Source: Rhineura floridana
Taxonomy: Eukaryota > Chordata > Lepidosauria > Squamata > Rhineuridae
NCBI RefSeq assembly: GCF_030035675.1
Contig: NC_084480.1
Coordinates: 905,501-969,500 of the forward strand
Reading direction: 5' to 3'
Length of the DNA: 64,000 bases
Part shown: positions 34,201 through 45,231 of the stretch, one piece after another
Numbering within the stretch: position 1 is the stretch's first letter
Layout of the letters: every line of letters begins with the position of its first letter
Notes under the pieces: generated by a model
What the model saw: the letters and a program-made list of their open reading frames with translations, nothing else
Databases searched by the model: none
What the model was told of the DNA's origin: nothing
Position numbers and translations under genes: made by a program

Positions 34201-37200
34201 TATATCCCACCTTCTTTCCTCCAAGGAGCTCAAGGAGATGTACAAACATGGTTCTCCCCCTCCCGATTTTATTCTCACAACAAACCTGTGAGGAAGGTTA
34301 GGCTGAGAGGCAGTGACTGGCCCAAGGTCACCCACTGAGCTTCATGGCTGAGGGGGGATTGGAACCCTGCTGTCCTTAACCACGACACCACACTGGCTCT
34401 CAGCCCCAGGAGATGCCTCTGTTGGTACCAGGACTAGCAGCAACTGCAAGAGAGCTTTTTTGGTCAGGACCGCGTTGGGAGAGGAAAGAGTTCAGCCTCC
34501 CACAGACGTTGCAGTCCTGAGGAAAACACCCTTGCTGATAATTTTTTAAAGCTGAATTAGAAATACAGGCTTGTTTTCATTTGAGAATTCTGTAATATGA
34601 AATAAAAAGTGCACGCACGCCTGAAGCCTGGTCATCTTTGGTAAGGAACATAGAAAGCTGCCTCACCCCAAGCCCATGTACCTCAGTATTGCCTACACTG
34701 ACTGGCAGCGGCTCCAGAGGGATCCAGACGGGGACATTCCCAGCCCCACCTGGGGCCCCCAGGGATCAGACCTGGGACTCTCTGCTCTACCACTGAGCGG
34801 CAACAGCAGCCCCACATCCTCTCAGCCCGTTCTCTCCCTTCCTGTAATCGACGTCACACTCCAGTGACAAGCCAAATGAAAGTGGCCGCTGGGCCACTCT
34901 CTCTGCAGCCTCTGCCTGCACCTGCCAAAAGAACACACATTTCTTTCTGTGCACATTGGCAGGCACGAGACCTGTGTAATGTTATGTGAACTGGGCCTAA
35001 CCCAGGTCCTGTTTGGAAGATTCTGGGCTCCCTCCCTCCTCTCTCAGCTGACAGCCTGTTTGCAGAGCACTCCTTCTGAGCTTAGATGACGTCACATCAA
35101 GCAACTGTTATCCCACACATTCCAATACACCTCCTTGTCACTTTCCTTACCACACAAGTTTTGGGAAGGAGGTTTGTTGTGCAAGAACTCCAAATCCATT
35201 TTAATGGCAGAGTCTGAATATGTCAGAATGCCACTGAACCCCATCCGTAACACAGCAGCAAACTGGACGCGTTGTTGAGCCCAGGCCCTCTCATGAGGAG
35301 CAGGGAGGGGGAAGGCATGAGTTTCAGGTGCCACAGCAGTTAGAAAGCATGGACGTTCCAGTTGTTGTTGAGGCTAGTCCTGACCTTGAGGAGGAGAGGA
35401 AGCTTGCCGCCCCGTCAGTTCTCATGGATAGCCCTGCCCTCCGAGGAGACAGCCCTCAGCCTCCAAGCACACCCCCTGGACCGTTTAGGGATGCTCCTGA
35501 GAAAGCAGTAACCCCTCCTTCAACAAGCAGGGTCCTAGAGACGCCCGACGCTTTCCCGCCCGCTGCTCTCCAGCCTGCCGATAAGGAACCTGTTCTGTCC
35601 AATGAGGCTTTGGATGTTCGCCCCCCTTCACCACGCACACGAATCTGCATCCCCCCCAAGGCAGGGCCTACCCAGAGCCAGCCTGAGGGCTGGTGACTTT
35701 GTAGCTGAAACCCTCCCTTTGACCTTCTCCCTTGCCTTCTCCTAGGCTGCTGTCCAAGTGGATGGAAGCTCTTCAGATGGAAATGCTTGTGGATTGCAAG
35801 TTCAGCAGAAAAGAAGAACTGGGAAGATAGCAAACTAGACTGCCAGGATAAATCGTCTCAACTACTTACATTAAAGCCCTGGAATGCAAGAGAATTATGG
35901 AATGCTGCAATAGCAAGGAATGATGAGGTAGTGAGAGTAGGATGCAAATGGCTCAAACCTTAGGCAAGACAGAGCTGGGAGTGGGGGTGGGGGGTAGGGA
36001 GGCCTCCATGCCCACAGCCAACCCTTGCAAGTCAGTAAGAGAAATCCAGAAGCAGCTTCTTCTCGAGGTCTGCCAACACAGAGAGCAAACAGGAGATCAA
36101 ACCCATTGAGTTGATCACTGTGCTCTGCAGGTGAGGGCCTCCTGCAGATACCATCTTATCAGGAGGTCTATTCTGCACAACCGATTCTGGCCCACTTGCA
36201 TTGGCTGCCTGTATGTTTCCGAGCTCCATTCAAGGTGCTGGTTTTGACCTATAAAGCCTTACATGGCTTAGGACCACTATACCTGATGGAACGCCTCTCC
36301 CGACATGAACCCACCCGTACACTACGCTCAACATCTATTTATTTATTTATTGTATTTATATACCGCCCCATAGCTGAAGCTCTCTGGGCGGTTTACAACA
36401 TCTAAGGCCCTCCTCCAGGTACCTACCCGGGGAAGCTCGGAGGATGGCAACAAGGGAGAGGGCCTTCTCAGTGGTGGCCCCCAAACAATGATTTTGTTGA
36501 CAAGGTGCGCCTGGCACCAACACTGTTATCTTTTCAGCGCCAAGTCAAGACTTCCCTCTTCTCTCAGGCATTTTAGCATGCGTTTTTAAATTGTTTTTTA
36601 AAAAATTTAAATTGTTTTTTTTTTAATTGTGTTTTAAAATTTGTATATTTGTTTTTATTGTTTTTAATTGCTATAAACCACCCAGAGAGCTTCGGCTATA
36701 GGGTGGTATATAAATGTAATAAATAAATAAACATAGGAAACAGACCTTTAGTGTGGCGGCACCTAACCGGTGGAATTCCCTCCCCTTAAATATTAGACAG
36801 GCATAATCTCTGTTGTCTTTTTGGCACCTATTGAAGACTTTACTCTTTCAACAAGCCTTTTAAGTAGAGACCTTATCCCAGTCCGTGTCTGTGCTGGAAT
36901 TGCTTTTTAATATGTTTTTAAAGTAGTTTCTTTTTCAAAAGATGTTTTTAAAGATGTTTTGTTTTAATATATTTTAAAGGCTGTTTTTATGATGTTGTAA
37001 AGTGTTTTTAGTGCTTTTGTTTGCCGCCCTGGGCTCCTTCTGGGAGAGTGGGATATAAATCTAATAAATAAATAAAATTTATCATTGCTGGTGACATAAA
37101 TGAACTGTCATCAGGAGTTTTGGAGCGAAGTGTCATCAATCTGCAGATGACACCCAGCTCTGTCTCTCTGTTCCATCTGAATCAGGAAAGGTGGTTGAGG

Positions 37201-37654
37201 TGTTAGAATGGTGCTTACAGGCAGTGATGGACTAGATGTGGACCAACACACTGAAAATGAATCCTGAAAAGACAGAGGTGTTATGTGTCCAGAGTTCTCA
37301 AGTCCTGGAGGTGGGGAGACAGCCTGTTCTGGACAGGATTGCATTCCCCTGGAAGGAGCAGGACCACAGACTAGGGGTACTCCTGCATCCAACCTGGTCA
37401 TAGGAGGTTCAGATGGCCTCAGTGGCTGGGAGTGCCTTTTTCCAGCTCCAGATGGTTCACCAGCTATAGCCCCTTTTGGACAGAGATATTTATTTATTTT
37501 TATTTATTTTAAAAAAATATTTCTATCCTGCCCTACTGCCCTATAATAGGGCACTCACAGCAGCTTACAAAAATAAAATCAAACATGTACACAATAAAAT
37601 TGTAAACAATAAAATCAGAAAAACATTAAAATAAATTAAAATACATAAAATACA

Positions 37655-37693
<39 letters not shown>

Positions 37694-40600
37694 TACATAT
37701 ACACATATATATAGGGAGTGGTTCTAAAGAGACTACAAAGGTAAAATTTAACGCAGAAGGCATAAAATCAGTATCAAACTCTACCTTCAGTCAGAGATGA
37801 CTTGGCCACAGTGCTCCATGTTCTGGTAACTTCCAGATTGGATTATTACAATGGGCTCTACGTTGGGCTGCCCTTGAAGATGACTTGGAAACTTCAGTTG
37901 GTCCAAAATGCAGCAGTCAGATTACTGGTGGGGGTCCCCTTTAGATCTCAAATAACCCATTTTAAAACAGCTGCATTGGTTGCCAGTTTGTTTCTGGGCC
38001 CAATTTAAGGTGCTCACGTTAAGTGTTTAAAGCCTTGAATGACTTATGCTCCAAATATCTCAAAGGCCGCCTCCGTCCCTACAGACCCTCTTGAGTGTTG
38101 AGATCAGTATATTTTTAGGACTATCCCTATTTTGTGATTTTTAGGTTGATTTTAATTGTTTTTAATGCTGTGTTTTAAAATTGTTGTAACCCACCCTGGG
38201 AACTTTGGGTAAAGGGTCTGAGGTGGTGGCCATCACTGCCTCCTGTGGGGCTGAATGCCATAGTTTAACTATGTGCTGCTGTATGAAGAAGGACTTTCTT
38301 TGGTCTGGCCTGGATCTTCCAACATTCCACTTCATTAGATGTTCACGAGTTCTAGTATTATGAGAGAGGGAGAAAAACTTTTCTCTGTCTACTTTCTCCA
38401 TGCCATGCATGATTTTATACACTTCTGTCATGTCTCCTCTGACTTGTCTTTTCTTTAAACTAAAAAGCCTCCAGTGCTGCAACCTTTCCTCAAAAGGGAT
38501 CCACGCCATCCAGTTGATTTAGAGATGTTGGTGGCTCAACTGTCAACTGGGGAGTTATTCTTTAGGGAGTAACTCAGCCTTCCTTCCTGAGAGAGAGAGG
38601 AGAGCTGTTTAAAAGGAATACCCACGCCTGACGTTGATGGGTGAATTGGATCAGTGGGTTATTCTCTGTCCAGATTTGGCCATCCTGCAGTTAAACCATT
38701 GCTGAGCAGTCCAACCTGTTTTGTAAAACCTACGAGGAAGGAGATTCTACAGTTTCCATGTTCCACTACTGCTGGACTGCTCCACTAGTGAGCTAATGCG
38801 TGCCCTAAATATTTCCTTAGTATGCAGCTCTGTATTCTCCCTAGCAGCCAAGCTGCAGGTGGCCTTTGAAGGGCAGGCCACCCCAAAGCATTTTGCTGCC
38901 TGAGGCGTATAGTACCAAAGTTCAGTCAGCTAATTATTGCTGGCACTCCAATCTCCAATCAGCAAGAGATCCAACACAGTTATTAAACGAGTTGGTTTTC
39001 TTTTGTAATCAACTCCTTTGAAATGTAGTGTTGGAAGAGAGTGTTACGCATACCATGGACTGCGAAAAAGACAAATAATTGGATGTTAGAACAAATTAAA
39101 CCAGAACTGTCACTAGAAGCTAAAATGATGAAACTGAGGTTATCATACTTTGGACACATCATGAGTAGACATAATTCACTAGAAAAGACAATAATGCTGG
39201 GGAAAACAGCAGGGAGTAGAAAAAGAGGAAGGCCAAACAAGAGATGGATTGATTCCATAAAGGAAGCCACAGACCTGACCTTACAAGATCTGAACAGGGT
39301 GGTTCATGACAGATGCTCTTGGAGGTTGCTGATTTATAGGGTCGCCATAAGTCAAAATCGACTTGGAGGCACATAACAACAACAACAACCATGTTTAAAG
39401 ATAAGGTTGATTTTTTTTACTTGATTTTTATTAATTTTTTCTTGAAGGCTTGGGGATATCTTTTTCAGTCTACCACATTTGTTATTATTTTTTCTTGTAT
39501 TTTAGTTCATTTTTAATGTGCAATGTTTATACTAAATGTTGGTGCTAAATAGGATCTTCTGTTTGTTTATTAGTAGTAGTCATGGATTGTGGACTGTAGT
39601 TTATGTTGGTTTTGGGTTTTTTGAATTTGCTGTTTCAGATGTTTTAACTTATGTTGTATGGTGCTTATAGTTTCATTTCTATATATATATATAAAATCTG
39701 TGCTTACAACGCTTCTTTTTCTTTTCCCCCTAGAGCACTTCACAATCCAAAGAATATTGGATTGGACTTGCAAAATGGTCATCATACAAGAAGGTTTGGT
39801 TTTATGTCGATGGCTGCCCCTGGGAAGAGTAAGTACAAGAGAGAAGGAGGTTCTTTTGCGACCTGTCAGTCCAACTGGCTTGGGCTGAGCAGAGCCTGGG
39901 AATCCCCCCCAGGTCCTTCCTGCAGCCATCTTTAGACTCTGCAGCCTTCCCTGCCCATCCTTGAATTGCCTGCTCTGCCCAGCAAGGGCTCTCTGCGGCC
40001 CCCAGCAGAGAAAAGTCTTTCCCAGCCCTGAGCTCTTGTTAACAGCAAATGTCAGGGATAAACCACGGGGGTCTGTCTACACAGAAAGCATTCAGTGCGT
40101 GTGCTCGGTATAGACCCATGCACAGAAGCAGGCCTTTCGCCAGCCTAAAAGTTTTGGGGGGGGCACCAATAAAAGTAGGGTTGTCAAAAAAAAGTCTCTA
40201 ATAAATTTAATTATTTATTTTTTGTTATAAGGGAGGTAGGGCAGAAAAAATTAGGGAGCTGCTTTGCCTCCCCAACTACAGACCTGGTCAGAAGGGACGT
40301 TGGGGGTCATCTAGTTTTGGGATGGGGAACTTGTGACCCTCCAGATGTTATTGGATTCCCATAATCCCTGCACACTGTTCATGCTTGCTGAGGATAATGG
40401 GAATTGAAGTCCAACTACCTTTGGAGAGCACCACATTGCCTATCCCTGGTCTAGACTGATCTGGGTTCCCTTCCCTCTTCAAGGATTTCTCAGAAAATCT
40501 TTTGCTGTCCCAAAACAGGCTCCTGCTAAACTTTTTTAGTTGTTACAGTCACCTTTGGCAATTAAGATTCTGCAAAATATGGCTGGTGCATACGAGGGTA

Positions 40601-40850
40601 GCCCACAGCGCCTCATTTTGGGGTGGCTGGGATAACTAGATAAGGATGAATGGCTAGAAGGGGCATTTTGTGCCTTCATTGTCAGTTTTGTCTTTCTAGA
40701 ACTACACGTTTTGGAACTTGTGAAAAGGATGGCCGTTGCGTGCAAATGAGCCAAGGAGTGTTGAAAACATGTAACTGTTGGTCAAACTATCGATACATCT
40801 GTGAGAAGGCAGCTAGCCCTGTAGAGCCAGCCCACACCCTTGGTCAGTAG
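28171..40850 (+). CDS. CD72: CD72-like inhibitory C-type lectin, complete, 7 exons (copy A)
   Basis: Type II membrane glycoprotein of B cells that dampens receptor signalling through SHP-1 (knowledge of mammalian CD72). Exons: 28171-28240, 28332-28421, 32168-32257, 32828-33175, 35746-35927, 39734-39828, 40700-40850. They join in one frame of 341 residues (human 359, from memory). Cytoplasmic tail: ITIM VTYADL (Tyr7) and a second motif LTYENV (Tyr32), matching mammalian CD72 placement. Membrane segment about 61-82 (FAALAVLGTCLFLLATTIGL), coiled-coil stalk about 85-199, then a C-type lectin domain: CCPSGWKLF, EYWIGLAKW, VWFYVDGCPW and a final YRYICEK. An upstream in-frame ATG at 28147 has a good context (GCCATGG) and would add 8 residues. 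The 28171 ATG is preferred because it matches mammalian CD72 and copy B. Introns are full of LINEs and SINEs. Confidence 0.9.
28332..28421 (+). CDS. CD72: CD72-A exon 2 (second tyrosine motif)
   Basis: ASEGELTYENVRGPGALEEK and following. Acceptor CTTCTTCCAG, donor GTGAGT, phase 1 to phase 1, 90 bp. Confidence 0.9.
29484..29668 (-). repeat. RTE/BovB LINE fragment
   Basis: (GTT)n, then a reverse-complement match to the C-terminal end at 39.2-39.4 kb: AGTGACCTCCAAGAGCATCT, GTCATGAACCACCCTGTTCA and CAATCCATCTCTTGTGTGGC. Confidence 0.8.
30470..31010 (+). repeat. L2 LINE fragment (endonuclease region)
   Basis: The translated segment IMNEAANLACVTETWVGE, then LTQLCPSGHTVLHQPVLKGQ, resembles the CVTETW region of L2 endonucleases. 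Broken reading frame. Confidence 0.6.
31515..31650 (-). repeat. CR1-type LINE 3' end fragment
   Basis: GGGACCCATCTAGTCCAGCA, then CACAGGGCCAACCAGTTGTC and CCGCAAGCAGGACCCGAGTG. Confidence 0.75.
31700..31900 (+). repeat. L2 LINE C-terminal fragment
   Basis: The translation FSVVDLSLWHELPTQIRQAP is the L2 ORF2 C-terminal pattern (WNSLP type). Confidence 0.6.
31937..32035 (-). repeat. RTE/BovB LINE 3' end fragment
   Basis: TCAAGTCGATTATGACTTAT, then AGTGACCTCCAAGAGCATCT, as in the copy at 29.5 kb. Confidence 0.75.
32168..32257 (+). CDS. CD72: CD72-A exon 3 (transmembrane)
   Basis: SARRTWFAALAVLGTCLFLL then ATTIGLGVR. Acceptor TTTTCTTCCAG, donor GTGAGT, 90 bp, phase 1 to phase 1. Confidence 0.9.
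32553..32690 (+). repeat. tRNA-derived SINE
   Basis: GTAGGTCAGTGAGAGAACAC, CTGCTTTGCATGCAAGAGGA, AGTTCAGCCCC (B box), then CATCTGAAACCCTGGAGG. Confidence 0.65.
32828..33175 (+). CDS. CD72: CD72-A exon 4 (coiled-coil stalk)
   Basis: 348 bp coding a heptad-rich stalk: GQVSQQFHQES, two 14-residue units (LLAQRIEAMKHSLD and LLAQRIEATEQSLA), then long Glu/Gln/Arg helices ending SCQQM. Acceptor CCTCTGCAG, donor GTACGT. Confidence 0.88.
33176..33914. other. Part of CD72-A intron 4, no recognised feature
   Basis: AT-rich, no domain and no repeat I can name. Confidence 0.4.
33915..34101 (-). repeat. CORE/MIR-like SINE
   Basis: Near-identical layout to the copy at 8.08 kb: CAAGTCGATTCCGACTCATG, CCAAGGTCACCCAGTGAG, GGGATTCGAACCCTGGTCTC and ACTACACCACACTGGC. 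Confidence 0.85.
34160..34412 (-). repeat. CORE-type SINE with L2-like tail
   Basis: ATTATTACATTTATATCCCA, then CTCACAACAAACCTGTGAGG and the same core and head as the 33.9 kb SINE. Confidence 0.75.
34645..34830 (-). repeat. tRNA-derived SINE
   Basis: TACACTGACTGGCAGCGGCT, GGGACATTCCCAGCCCCACC, ATCAGACCTGGGACTCTCTG and TCTACCACTGAG, the reverse complement of the family. Confidence 0.7.
35300..35697 (+). repeat. Fossil repeat with acidic/proline-rich frame, kin of the 10 kb LTR-like block
   Basis: Shares GGCATGAGTTTCAGG and frame motifs (EPVLSNEALDVRPPSPR against EQVSSDELLDARPLSPR) with the block at 9.9-10.7 kb. Neither has a domain I know. Read as an LTR-element fossil with uncertain ends. 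Confidence 0.4.
35746..35927 (+). CDS. CD72: CD72-A exon 5 (lectin domain start)
   Basis: CCPSGWKLFRWKCLWIASSA through NWEDSKLDCQDKSSQLLTL. Acceptor CTTCTCCTAG, donor GTAGTG, ends phase 0. Confidence 0.88.
36180..36740 (+). repeat. L2 LINE 3' part
   Basis: The translation HWLPVCFRAPFKVLVLTYKA, then LHGLGPLYLMERLS, is the L2 ORF2 C-terminus. It ends CAGAGAGCTTCGGCTATAGG with (AATA)n. A reversed L2 tail (about 36335-36400) is inserted in it. Confidence 0.8.
36335..36402 (-). repeat. L2 tail inserted in an L2 copy
   Basis: ATTTATTTATTTATTGTATT, then ACCGCCCCATAGCTGAAGCT, flanked on both sides by ACATCT. Confidence 0.65.
36890..38200 (+). repeat. L2 LINE pieces
   Basis: An L2 3' tail to about 37075. 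Then a further decayed L2 with MNPEKTEVL-like sequence and [20 protein letters not shown] at about 37.83 kb. A reversed tail with (TA)n(CA)n sits at 37490-37715. Confidence 0.7.
37656..37712. repeat. (TA)n(CA)n microsatellite
   Basis: TATATATA followed by CACACACA and TA again. Confidence 0.9.
38218..38522 (-). repeat. CR1-type LINE C-terminal and 3' part
   Basis: The translation HWRLFSLKKRQVRGDMTEVY, then KVDREKFFSLSHNTRTREH, matches the C-terminal part of the LINE at 11.0-11.3 kb. Confidence 0.85.
39000..39392 (+). repeat. RTE/BovB LINE, C-terminal end
   Basis: The frame codes KLRLSYFGHIMSRHNSLEKT, GRPNKRWIDSIKEATDL and AISQNRLGG, the known BovB ORF C-terminus. It is followed by an (AAC)n-type tail. 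This copy is open over about 110 codons. Confidence 0.85.
39734..39828 (+). CDS. CD72: CD72-A exon 6 (lectin core)
   Basis: STSQSKEYWIGLAKWSSYKK then VWFYVDGCPWE. Acceptor TTCCCCCTAG, donor GTAAGT, ends phase 2. Confidence 0.87.
40318..40448. repeat. Palindromic hAT-like repeat
   Basis: CCTCCAGATGTTATTGGATT on one arm and AATGGGAATTGAAGTCCAAC on the other. Same foldback family as at 21.5 kb. Confidence 0.55.
40700..40850 (+). CDS. CD72: CD72-A exon 7 (lectin end, stop)
   Basis: TTRFGTCEKDGRCVQMSQGV, then CNCWSNYRYICEK and a short tail. Stop TAG at 40848-40850. Acceptor CTTTCTAG. Confidence 0.88.
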
Positions 40851-41069
40851 GCCCAAAAAGTAAGTACAAAGGCCCAAAGCAAGCAAGGCTTTCTTTGCAT
40901 CAGATCAGATATGGCTTGGTTCAGCAATCCAGTTCCCCCCACATGCAACAGAGTGCCCACCTATATTTCCCTACCAGCTTGTTCTTCATTAGATGAGGTC
41001 TAACATTGGACACACCATACATTTAAAACACTCTTATACCCCTTCAATTGTCATAGATTCCTCCAAAGA

Positions 41070-41160
41070 GGAGTTAATTGTTGTAAACCGCCCAGAGAGC
41101 TTTGGCTATGGGGCAGTATATAAATGTAATCAATAAATAAATAAATAAATAAAGAATCCT
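41070..41160 (+). repeat. L2-type 3' tail
   Basis: ACCGCCCAGAGAGCTTTGGC, then a GGCAGTATATAAATG motif and (AATA)n. Confidence 0.75.
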
Positions 41161-41233
41161 GGGAATTGTAGTTTAAGGGTGCTGATAGTTGTTAGGGGAT
41201 CCCCTCACAGAGCTACAACTCTCTGTACCCTTA

Positions 41234-41396
41234 TAGAATCGTAGAGTTGGAAGGGGCCTATAAGGCCATCAAGTCCCACCCCTGCTCAATGAAGGGATCC
41301 AAATTAAAGCATACCCAACAGGTGGCTGTCCAGCTGCCTCTTGAAGGCCTCCAGCTCTGGAGAGCCCACCACCTCCCGAGGTGATTGGTTCCAGAC
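41234..41396 (-). repeat. CR1 3' end
   Basis: ATAGAATCGTAGAGTTGGAA to AGAGCCCACCACCTCCCGAG. Confidence 0.85.
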
Positions 41397-41399
41397 TAC

Positions 41400-41949
41400 A
41401 ATTCCCACGACTTTTGGGGGAAAGCCATGACTGTTATAGTGATGTAAGAATGCTTTAAATGTATGGCGTAGATGAGATAACTATGGGCTCCTCTTCTGCA
41501 GTAAACAGAGTTGCCGTTGGATTAATTATTATTTCTGATATTCTCTATTTTTGTGGAGAGAATGTTGAAGTAGCAACACTCCATGCTTGGTTTCCAATTC
41601 ATTCTTCTTCTTTTGAATTTTTTTTTAATTCGCTTTGAAATCATCGATAGTATGAGAGATACTTTTAGCAAACTACTTTCTATGTGAGCTGTTTAAATGT
41701 GAATTCCCTTTCACTGATGTCAGTGAGGGGTTGATTATAACTGACTGACAGGAAGCAGCAGCGGGGAATGAGGGGTTGATTGTAAGCAGCAGCGGGGAAG
41801 ACACTGACTTTATTATCTACTTATTTGTCTGCAGTGCACAAAATAATGTATACAGGCAATCATTACAGAGTTTAGAGTAAAGATCAATACCAGTGGAGAC
41901 TCGTGAATAAATAGTGATAATAATATCAATAATACTCTGCAAAGCATGC

Positions 41950-41993
<44 letters not shown>

Positions 41994-43345
41994 CAGAGGA
42001 GATTGGAAAATGAAAAGACATTGGAGGAAAAAGGAATTGGATTGTTAATGACCACCAGGGAGCCACACTTCAAAATGAAATGTAAAAAAGGAGAGGATTC
42101 CATCCCTAGGATGGGATCATTATGTTGTGTATATTTTGCAGAGTTATCAGCATGCTGAGCTGCATGTGCTTATGAGTGTGTATTTACCTGAGGAAGCCGA
42201 CTTTTTCCCCTGTGCTTAAATCAGTGAGACTGAAGCCTTTGTAAAAATTAGAAAAACGACGGTATTTATAGAAATAGATGGTAGATAGGAAAGTGCCCTA
42301 GTTCTAGCTAACGAACCAAGCTGGAGCAGCAAAGCCCAAGGTGGGACATTACCCTCCTGCTTCAGAAGAGAGAACAAAGGACAAAGATGCCTTCACCCTC
42401 CTCGGACAGAGAGTCGGAGAAGAAGGTAAAACAGGAAGGAGGGTCAGACGTGAGGTCAGCTTCCCTGAGAGCATCAGTGTGCACAGAGGGAAGATAAGTA
42501 GAGGAGAGCACAGGTAAAGATAGGCAAGCCTAGCCAGCTGGAGGACCCTCTCTCTATCTCCCTGAAGTATGAACCAACAGAACAGAACAAACAGGAGTTG
42601 CTCTTGCCACGCTGGCAACACATTGTGCAGTCCAGCTGCTCAGCATGTAGGAAGGCTCTCTTCTGTGTGCACTTGCATGAACCCCCAACTTCACTTCTAT
42701 CACAAGGACAGCTTCTTCTGTGCCTATTTTGATACCAAAAGTGGAAGAGGGAGAAGGGGAAGCCCCCTCAGACCTCCCCCATCCCCTGCAGATGCTCAGC
42801 CGTGGAGGTTGGGGGGAGGGATGGGCAGAAGACTCTCCATCCTTGCCTGGCTGCCTGCCTGGGAGGTTGGTCAGATGAGCATCTCCCACGAGAGAAGCCT
42901 CTCGCTCACTCTGCACTTTGCCTTGCAGCTGCACTCCTTTCCCAGCTCCTTCCTGCTCCTGTTCCATTCACAACTTGGCCAGCCATGAGCCTCTTTTGTG
43001 GTGTGCTGCCTTCCCCCTCAACCAGACCAGTGGCTCCTGGGGCAACGTGCTTCTCTCCCCTCCAGTTGGACTCCCCACACCGGATGGGATTCCTGCCTCC
43101 ACCACAGCTGGCCACTCGCTTCCTTGTGTTGGCAACTAGAAAAGCCTTTTTCTAAGCCAGGATCCTGATGGAGTGACGGACAGGTGTGCTTCCGCTTCCT
43201 TCTAGAATGGCAAGACGGGCTGCTAATCCCTGCCAGGTACCACAAAGAAGAGGTAATGGGATTCCTCCAGCACGGAAGGAGCGTGCAGAGTGAAAATGCA
43301 ATAAATAAATAAATAAAGCCTGCCTGCCTGCCTCTCCTTACAAGC
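41400..43345. other. Intergenic, no recognised gene
   Basis: A (TA)n(CA)n run at about 41950-41990 and a short direct duplication (GAGGGGTTGATT with AAGCAGCAGCGGGGAA) near 41726-41798. Open frames at 42.5-43.1 kb lie on both strands with no domain. Confidence 0.45.
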
Positions 43346-43349
43346 AAGA

Positions 43350-44765
43350 ATATAATAATAGTACATTTTATTTTTCAGTCGCCTTTCTGTCCGGGTTAGG
43401 GACACTCTAGGCGACGAACAACAAGAATAAAACAATACATATATATATAATAACATCATCAATTTTGAAATTAAAAAACCATCCTTTAATTCATTATAAC
43501 ATAAATTACTCTGTCTCAATCTTGTAGGCCTGCCTGAACAGCCAGGTCTTCAAGGCTCGGCGATAGCTGGACAAGGAGGGAGCATGTCTGAGATCAAAAG
43601 GGAGGGAGTTCCAGAGGGTGGGGGCCACAACAGAGAAGGCCCTCTCTCTGGTCCGCACCAGCCTGGCTGTTCTCACAGGTGGGACCGAGAGAAGGTCTTG
43701 TGAGGCTGATCTTGTCAGGCGGCATAATCGGTGATTCTGGAGGCGTTCCTTCAGATATACTGGGCCGAAACCGTATAGGGTTTTAAAGGTCAGCACCAAC
43801 ACCTTGAATTGGGCCCGGTAGACAACTGGTAGCCAGTGAAGATCTAATAACACTGGGGTAATGTGATCCCAGCGACGGCTATGCGTGATCAAGCGTGCCG
43901 CCGCATTCTGTACCAGCTGTAATTTCCGGACCGTTTCAAGGGTAACCCCACGTAGAGCGCATTGCAGTAGTCTAAGCGAGAGGAGACCAGGGCATGTATC
44001 ACTTGGGGGAGCAGATGACCAGGAAGATAGGGTCGCAGTCTCCGTATCAGATGTAATTGATACCAAGCTGCCCGGCTCACTGCTGTAATCTGAGCCTCCA
44101 TGGACAGCTGGGAGTCAAGAATGACCCCAAGACTGCGGACCTGGTCCTTCAGGGGCAAATTTACCCTATTAAGCATCAGATCAGTAATTCCTAATTTCCT
44201 TTTATCTCCCACAAGTAATACCTCAGTCTTGTCGGGGTTCAGCTTCAGCCTATTCTCTCCCATCCATCCACTTACGGATTCCAGGCACTTGGACATGGTG
44301 TTCACAGCCAACTCCGGTGAGGATTTAAATGAGAGATAGAGCTGAGTGTCATCTGCATACTGATGACACTGCAACCCAAAACTCCTGGTGATTGCTCCCA
44401 GCGGTTTCATATAGATGTTGAATAGCATGGGAGAGAGGATAGAACCTCATCTCCCAATGCCACCCATTGCTGCCTATCCGAGAGATAGGAACAGAACCAC
44501 TGCAAAACAGTGCCTCCTGTTCCTAATCCCTCTAGGCGGTTTAAAAGGATACCGTGGTCAACGGTATCGAAAGCTGCTGAGAGGTCCAGGAGGACAAGGA
44601 AGGTGTATTCACCCCTATCCAATGCCCTCTGCATATCATCCACCAGAGCTACCAAGGCTGTTTCCGTTCCATGACCAGTCCTGAAACCCGATTGGTATGG
44701 ATCTAAATAATCCGTTTCCTCCAAGTGTGTCTGTAACTGCGAAGCCCTGCAATATGGGAGCAACC
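43350..44765 (-). mobile_element. L2 LINE, 5'-truncated (RT to 3' end)
   Basis: ORF2 pieces: ALVALVDDMQRALDRGEYTF, LLDLSAAFDTVDHGILLNRL, the catalytic [10 protein letters not shown], then [16 protein letters not shown] and FSVVAPTLWNSLPFDLRHAP. The frame is broken near 44.42 and 43.9-44.07 kb. The 3' UTR runs to about 43350. Confidence 0.88.
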
Positions 44766-44834
44766 TTTATGCAGAGTGCTGCAGTTACTCTGCAGACACA
44801 CTGGTACAAGAATCTGGCTCCTGCAGAGGAAAGG

Positions 44835-45005
44835 GCTGTGGGCGTGGCTCAGGGGCAGAGCAGTTGCCTTGCATGCAGAAGGTCCCAGGTTCAGTCCCCA
44901 ATGGCATCTCCAGGTATTGCTGGGAGACAATCCTGTCTGGAATCCTGCCCATCAGAGTCGACAGTACAGAGCTAGATGGACCGGCTCCCTATCTTCCTAT
45001 CTCCC
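44835..45005 (+). repeat. tRNA-derived SINE
   Basis: GGGCGTGGCTCAGGGGCAGA (A box), CTTGCATGCAGAAGGTCCCA and GGTTCAGTCCCC (B box), ending GAGCTAGATGGACCGG and (CTATCTTC)n-like sequence. Confidence 0.75.
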
Positions 45006-45231
45006 TCAGTCAACATCAGAGCAGGTGTAGGACCCTCCTGCCTTCAGGACACCAGCAGCTCCCATGAGGCTCAGTATGCATTAAGCCGAAGGGACATAGA
45101 GAACATCTTCCCTAATTAATTCAAGCTGCTCAGGAAACCTGCTACCCCCTGAACAAAAAGCTTTAAGTCAAAGCTTTTTGCTCACACAGAGCTTACCATC
45201 TGGTGCCATCTGGACCTTAACATACCTGGCC

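Noticed and set aside
42349-43155. Open frames on both strands of 90-140 codons
   Set aside because: No recognisable domain, several frames open at once, no splice partner.
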